The translations under genes were made by a program, and so were the position numbers. DNA of 64,000 nt from Planctomycetales bacterium (GTDB taxonomy: Bacteria > Planctomycetota > Planctomycetia > Planctomycetales > Planctomycetaceae), in NCBI GenBank assembly GCA_028285345.1, contig JANQPT010000019.1, positions 1 through 64,000 of the forward strand, read 5' to 3'. Each line of letters starts with the position of its first letter. The stretch's first letter is position 1. A model generated the notes under the pieces. That model saw only the letters and a program-made list of their open reading frames with translations. It was not told where the DNA came from and did no database searches. Shown here one piece after another: positions 61,106 to 64,000 of the stretch.

Positions 61106-63853
61106 ATGGGCACCATATCCACCGGCGTCGGATTAGCCAGCAGCCTGCCTATCGGCGATATCGTCGATGCGCTGATCAATGCGCAACAAGGCCCGATCGT
61201 GCGGCTGACACAACGGGCCCAGCAATACGCCACGACCGACGCTGGTCTGCAGTCCCTCTCCGCAAACTTGCTCTCGCTGACCACGACACTCAGTTCGCTG
61301 GGTGATGAATCGACGTACACCAAATTGGTGACCAACGTCTCCGACAGGTCGATTCTCGATGTGGCGCCCAGCCCGGCAACGCCGCTGGGGACTTATGAAT
61401 TTGAGGCGATTCGCAAAGCGGCGACACAACAGCTCCTCTCCAAGGGATTCGCAAACACCGACGAGCAAACCATCGGCGAAGGGACGATTTCCATCGCGGG
61501 CGGCGGCGGCTTGGCGGTGGCCACGTCCATCGATTTGCTCAACGGCGGCGAAGGGATCGCCCGCGGCGTGTTCCGCATCACCGACGGCAGCGGCGCATCG
61601 GCGGAAATTGACGTCACCGATACGGCAACCGTGACCGACATTTTGGATTTGATCAACGACAACAACGCCATCTCGGTCGACGCCCGCGTCGAAGGCGACG
61701 CGATCGTCCTGGAAGACACGTCGGGGCAGAGCGTATCGACGTTTACCGTGGAAGAGGTCGGCGGCGGACGGGCGGCGGCGGATTTGGGCATTCTCAAATC
61801 GACCTCCGGCGACACGATCACCGGTGACGACATCTTGACGGTCTCCGGAGACTTTACCCTCGATCTGATCAACGACGGCAACGGCCTACGCCTGATTGAC
61901 GGCGCGCCGGAGCTGCGGATCTCACTCAGTGACAATCCCACGACGGAACTCGACATCGATCTGAGCGAAGCCTTCACACTGCAAGATGTTGTCGATGCAA
62001 TCAACGATCACGAGGACAACGGCGGTAAGGTGCTCGCCGAAATCAACAACGGCCAGTTCACGCTGACCGATCAGACCGGCGGCGGCGGACCGGGGACGTT
62101 TCAGGTCACCGAACTCAACGACGCCAACATTCTGAGCCAACTGGGATTAGACGTCGCCGCTGTCGGCAACACGATCACCGGTGAGCGCGTCGTGGCGGGA
62201 CTCAACACCGTGTTGCTGGACAATCTCAACGGCGGGCAGGGGATCGACACGCTGGGGTCGCTTTCGTTGACGGACCGATCGGGCAAGTCGGCGACGGTCG
62301 ATCTCAGCACTGCGACTTCGCTCAATGACGTTATCAATGCCATCAACAATGCGCAAGACGGCGGAGCCGATCTGAATCTCGTGGCGACGCTCGATGAACT
62401 CGGGACTGGGATCACAATTACCGACACCACCGCGGCGCCGACCAGCAATTTGGTGATTGCCGACATCGGCGGGGGCACACTCGCCGCGCAACTAAACATC
62501 GCCGCCGACACGACGACCGCTACGGTGGACTCGGGCTCGCTCAATTTGCAATACGTCGCCGCGGGTACGAGCATTGAAGGCTACGCTCCCGGCGGCGGCA
62601 CGCCGCAACTGAGCAATTTTTCAATCACCGACTCGGCCGGCAACACCGCCTCGATCAGTCTGACGACGACCGTCAAGACGATCGGCGATGTGATCCAACG
62701 CATCAACGCTGAAGACGGCGTTAATGTTCACGCTCAACTCAATGCGACCGGCGACGGATTCGAGATCGTTGACCTGGCGGGCGGAACCGAAGAGCTGAGA
62801 ATCGAAGACCTGGGCGGCGGCAAGGCGGCGGAAGGGTTGCGATTGCTGGGCGAAGTAGTCACCGACAACGAGGGCAATCAGAAGGTCGTCAGCCGCAAGG
62901 CGACCCAGATCGAGGTGACCGACGAGGACACATTGGAAAATATCGTCGAGAAGATCAATGAATCGCAGGCGGGAGTCACCGCGGCGATCATCGACGACGG
63001 CAGCACGCTCAACTCCAAGCGCATTGTGATCAACGCTGACACTTCCGGGCTGGACGGAGCTCGGATTATTAGTACCGAAGGCATCGACTTGGGCCTGCAA
63101 ACGGTCGTCGAAGCGGCCGACGCCGTATTGCGAATCGGTGCGGACCTTGCGACGTCGTTTGTGATGACGTCCAGCACGAACAGATTCAATACCGGAATCA
63201 ACGCGCTGATCGACATCAACCAGCCCAGCGAAGACCCGGTGACGGTGAGCATTTCGCGCGATCAAAAGAGCATCGGCTCGGCAATTGAAGCTTTCATCAG
63301 CGCGTATAACACCATCATCGATTCCGCGGCCGAGTTGACGAAATTCGACCCGGAGACGGGCGAACGGGGCGCGCTACAGGGCGAAGGGATCGTGCTCCGC
63401 ATTCTCAGCCGCCTGGACAACGAAGCCGTCGGTTCCGCCAGCAGCGACGGCAGCATCTCGTCACTGGCCGACTTGGGGATTACGGTCACAACCGGCGGCA
63501 GACTACAACTGGATCAAGATGTCCTGCAAGAAATCTTTGACGAAAACCCCGACGCCGTCCGCGAATTTTTCGCGGCCGACGAAACCGGATTCGCCGACCG
63601 TTTCGAAGAGGTCATCGACGGTTTCACCGACCCGTTCACCGGCGCGCTGACCAGTCAGTCGGAAGGCCTGCAGGAATCGATCAGCTCCCTCGAAGACCGC
63701 ATCATTGATCTGAACGCGATTCTCGATGTTCGCCGCCAACGGCTGATCCAGGAATTCGCGCGCATGGAGACGATTATCAGCCAACTCAACTCGCAATCCA
63801 CGGCGATCAGCGACCTGGCGGCACTTGCCGCGTCTGCCTCGCAAGGATCCTGA
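61106..63853 (+). CDS. fliD: Flagellar hook-associated protein 2 (filament cap), extended
   Basis: The 915-residue protein begins with the FliD N-terminal helix MGTISTGVGLASSLPIGDIV and ends in the FliD C-terminal domain (SIEAFISAYNTIIDSAAELT-like IGSAIEAFISAYNTI, then EGLQESISSLEDRIIDLNAI and a coiled coil). The middle holds several flagellin-IN-like repeats of about 90-100 residues, for example TATVTDILDLINDNNA, AFTLQDVVDAINDHED, ATSLNDVINAINNAQDG and VKTIGDVIQRINAEDG. FliD is normally 400-650 residues; this one is longer because of the extra repeats. It caps the growing flagellar filament. The fliS gene follows 70 bases downstream. Confidence 0.93.
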   Translation: MGTISTGVGLASSLPIGDIVDALINAQQGPIVRLTQRAQQYATTDAGLQSLSANLLSLTTTLSSLGDESTYTKLVTNVSDRSILDVAPSPATPLGTYEFEAIRKAATQQLLSKGFANTDEQTIGEGTISIAGGGGLAVATSIDLLNGGEGIARGVFRITDGSGASAEIDVTDTATVTDILDLINDNNAISVDARVEGDAIVLEDTSGQSVSTFTVEEVGGGRAAADLGILKSTSGDTITGDDILTVSGDFTLDLINDGNGLRLIDGAPELRISLSDNPTTELDIDLSEAFTLQDVVDAINDHEDNGGKVLAEINNGQFTLTDQTGGGGPGTFQVTELNDANILSQLGLDVAAVGNTITGERVVAGLNTVLLDNLNGGQGIDTLGSLSLTDRSGKSATVDLSTATSLNDVINAINNAQDGGADLNLVATLDELGTGITITDTTAAPTSNLVIADIGGGTLAAQLNIAADTTTATVDSGSLNLQYVAAGTSIEGYAPGGGTPQLSNFSITDSAGNTASISLTTTVKTIGDVIQRINAEDGVNVHAQLNATGDGFEIVDLAGGTEELRIEDLGGGKAAEGLRLLGEVVTDNEGNQKVVSRKATQIEVTDEDTLENIVEKINESQAGVTAAIIDDGSTLNSKRIVINADTSGLDGARIISTEGIDLGLQTVVEAADAVLRIGADLATSFVMTSSTNRFNTGINALIDINQPSEDPVTVSISRDQKSIGSAIEAFISAYNTIIDSAAELTKFDPETGERGALQGEGIVLRILSRLDNEAVGSASSDGSISSLADLGITVTTGGRLQLDQDVLQEIFDENPDAVREFFAADETGFADRFEEVIDGFTDPFTGALTSQSEGLQESISSLEDRIIDLNAILDVRRQRLIQEFARMETIISQLNSQSTAISDLAALAASASQGS

Positions 63854-63923
63854 CGCCGTAGTTCGCCCGCTGTGACATACGTGCCTATTTTCATCGACTC
63901 AAATCATGAAAGGGAGTTCCCCA

Positions 63924-64000
63924 ATGAACCAAGCCGACCAATACTTGGAGACTCAAGTCCTCACTGCCCCGCCGGAACAACTCCATATGCTGGTGGTCGA
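63924..64000 (+). CDS. fliS: Flagellar export chaperone FliS, 5' end (truncated by window edge)
   Basis: The visible residues MNQADQYLETQVLTAPPEQL, then HMLVV, match the start of FliS, which has the pattern Y.ET.V..A.PE.L....Y. FliS binds flagellin in the cytoplasm and prevents early polymerisation. A strong GGGAG lies eight bases before the ATG. The order fliD-fliS is conserved in many bacteria. Confidence 0.88.
   Translation, partial: MNQADQYLETQVLTAPPEQLHMLVV

Overview
The window reads as a chromosomal segment of a moderately GC-rich planctomycete, probably of the Planctomycetales (inferred). The evidence is two sulfatases with formylglycine signatures, three DUF1501 proteins, two Tat-exported Gfo/Idh/MocA dehydrogenases, PQQ-type and PD40 beta-propellers, a leucine-rich-repeat protein, calcium-binding repeat proteins with an N-terminal LEDRRL(L/M)A sorting-type motif, a small protein ending CCRNQGY, and flagellar genes. 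No rRNA, tRNA, CRISPR array, integrase or intact transposase was seen. Genes lie on both strands in short operons separated by intergenic regions rich in dispersed palindromes.

Layout. 1-7.3 kb: the tail of a DUF1501 gene, a YbgC-like thioesterase, then a three-gene membrane module (a TolQ/MotA-type channel with a long soluble tail and two different one-helix partner proteins), followed on the other strand by a STAS protein and a lipoprotein cyclophilin. 7.8-12.3 kb: a c-di-GMP pair (HDOD-REC-GGDEF and EAL-HDOD) and a ferredoxin-NADP reductase-like flavoprotein. 12.4-20.7 kb: exported PQQ-like, Gfo/Idh/MocA and DUF1501 proteins, small hypothetical membrane proteins, and two copies of a 151-bp inverted-repeat element. 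20.9-24.6 kb: three tandem RTX-type paralogues on the minus strand sharing 5' leader blocks. 24.9-28.3 kb: a translationally coupled haem protein and small protein, a BON-domain protein, an FtsQ-like protein and a second small protein. 28.3-33.3 kb: an adaptor and FtsX-type permease of an exporter without its ATPase, then a zinc-ribbon/TPR membrane protein. 33.4-37.7 kb: sulfur amino-acid enzymes (cystathionine synthase/lyase type and CysK), GrpB-like and amidotransferase genes. 38-46.8 kb: a sulfatase, an MMPL/RND exporter overlapping tail to tail with a PhyH oxygenase, an orphan adaptor, and a second zinc-ribbon/TPR paralogue inserted between a broken copy and the intact copy of an enolase-superfamily gene start. 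46.9-59.3 kb: enolase-superfamily enzyme, quinone reductase, Gfo/Idh/MocA protein, TPR lipoprotein, sulfatase, EamA transporter, LRR, DUF1501 and PD40 proteins. 59.5-64 kb: an EutA-like reactivase, then fliD and the start of fliS.

The strongest candidates for something undescribed are the tailed TolQ/MotA module with two unequal partner subunits (928-5994), the duplicated zinc-ribbon/membrane/TPR family whose second set of cysteines is split by a hydrophobic segment, and the non-coding layer: a 151-bp element with perfect terminal inverted repeats and at least two families of palindromes, one of which supplies the stop codon of a gene and another of which sits on the 5' end of a lipoprotein gene.
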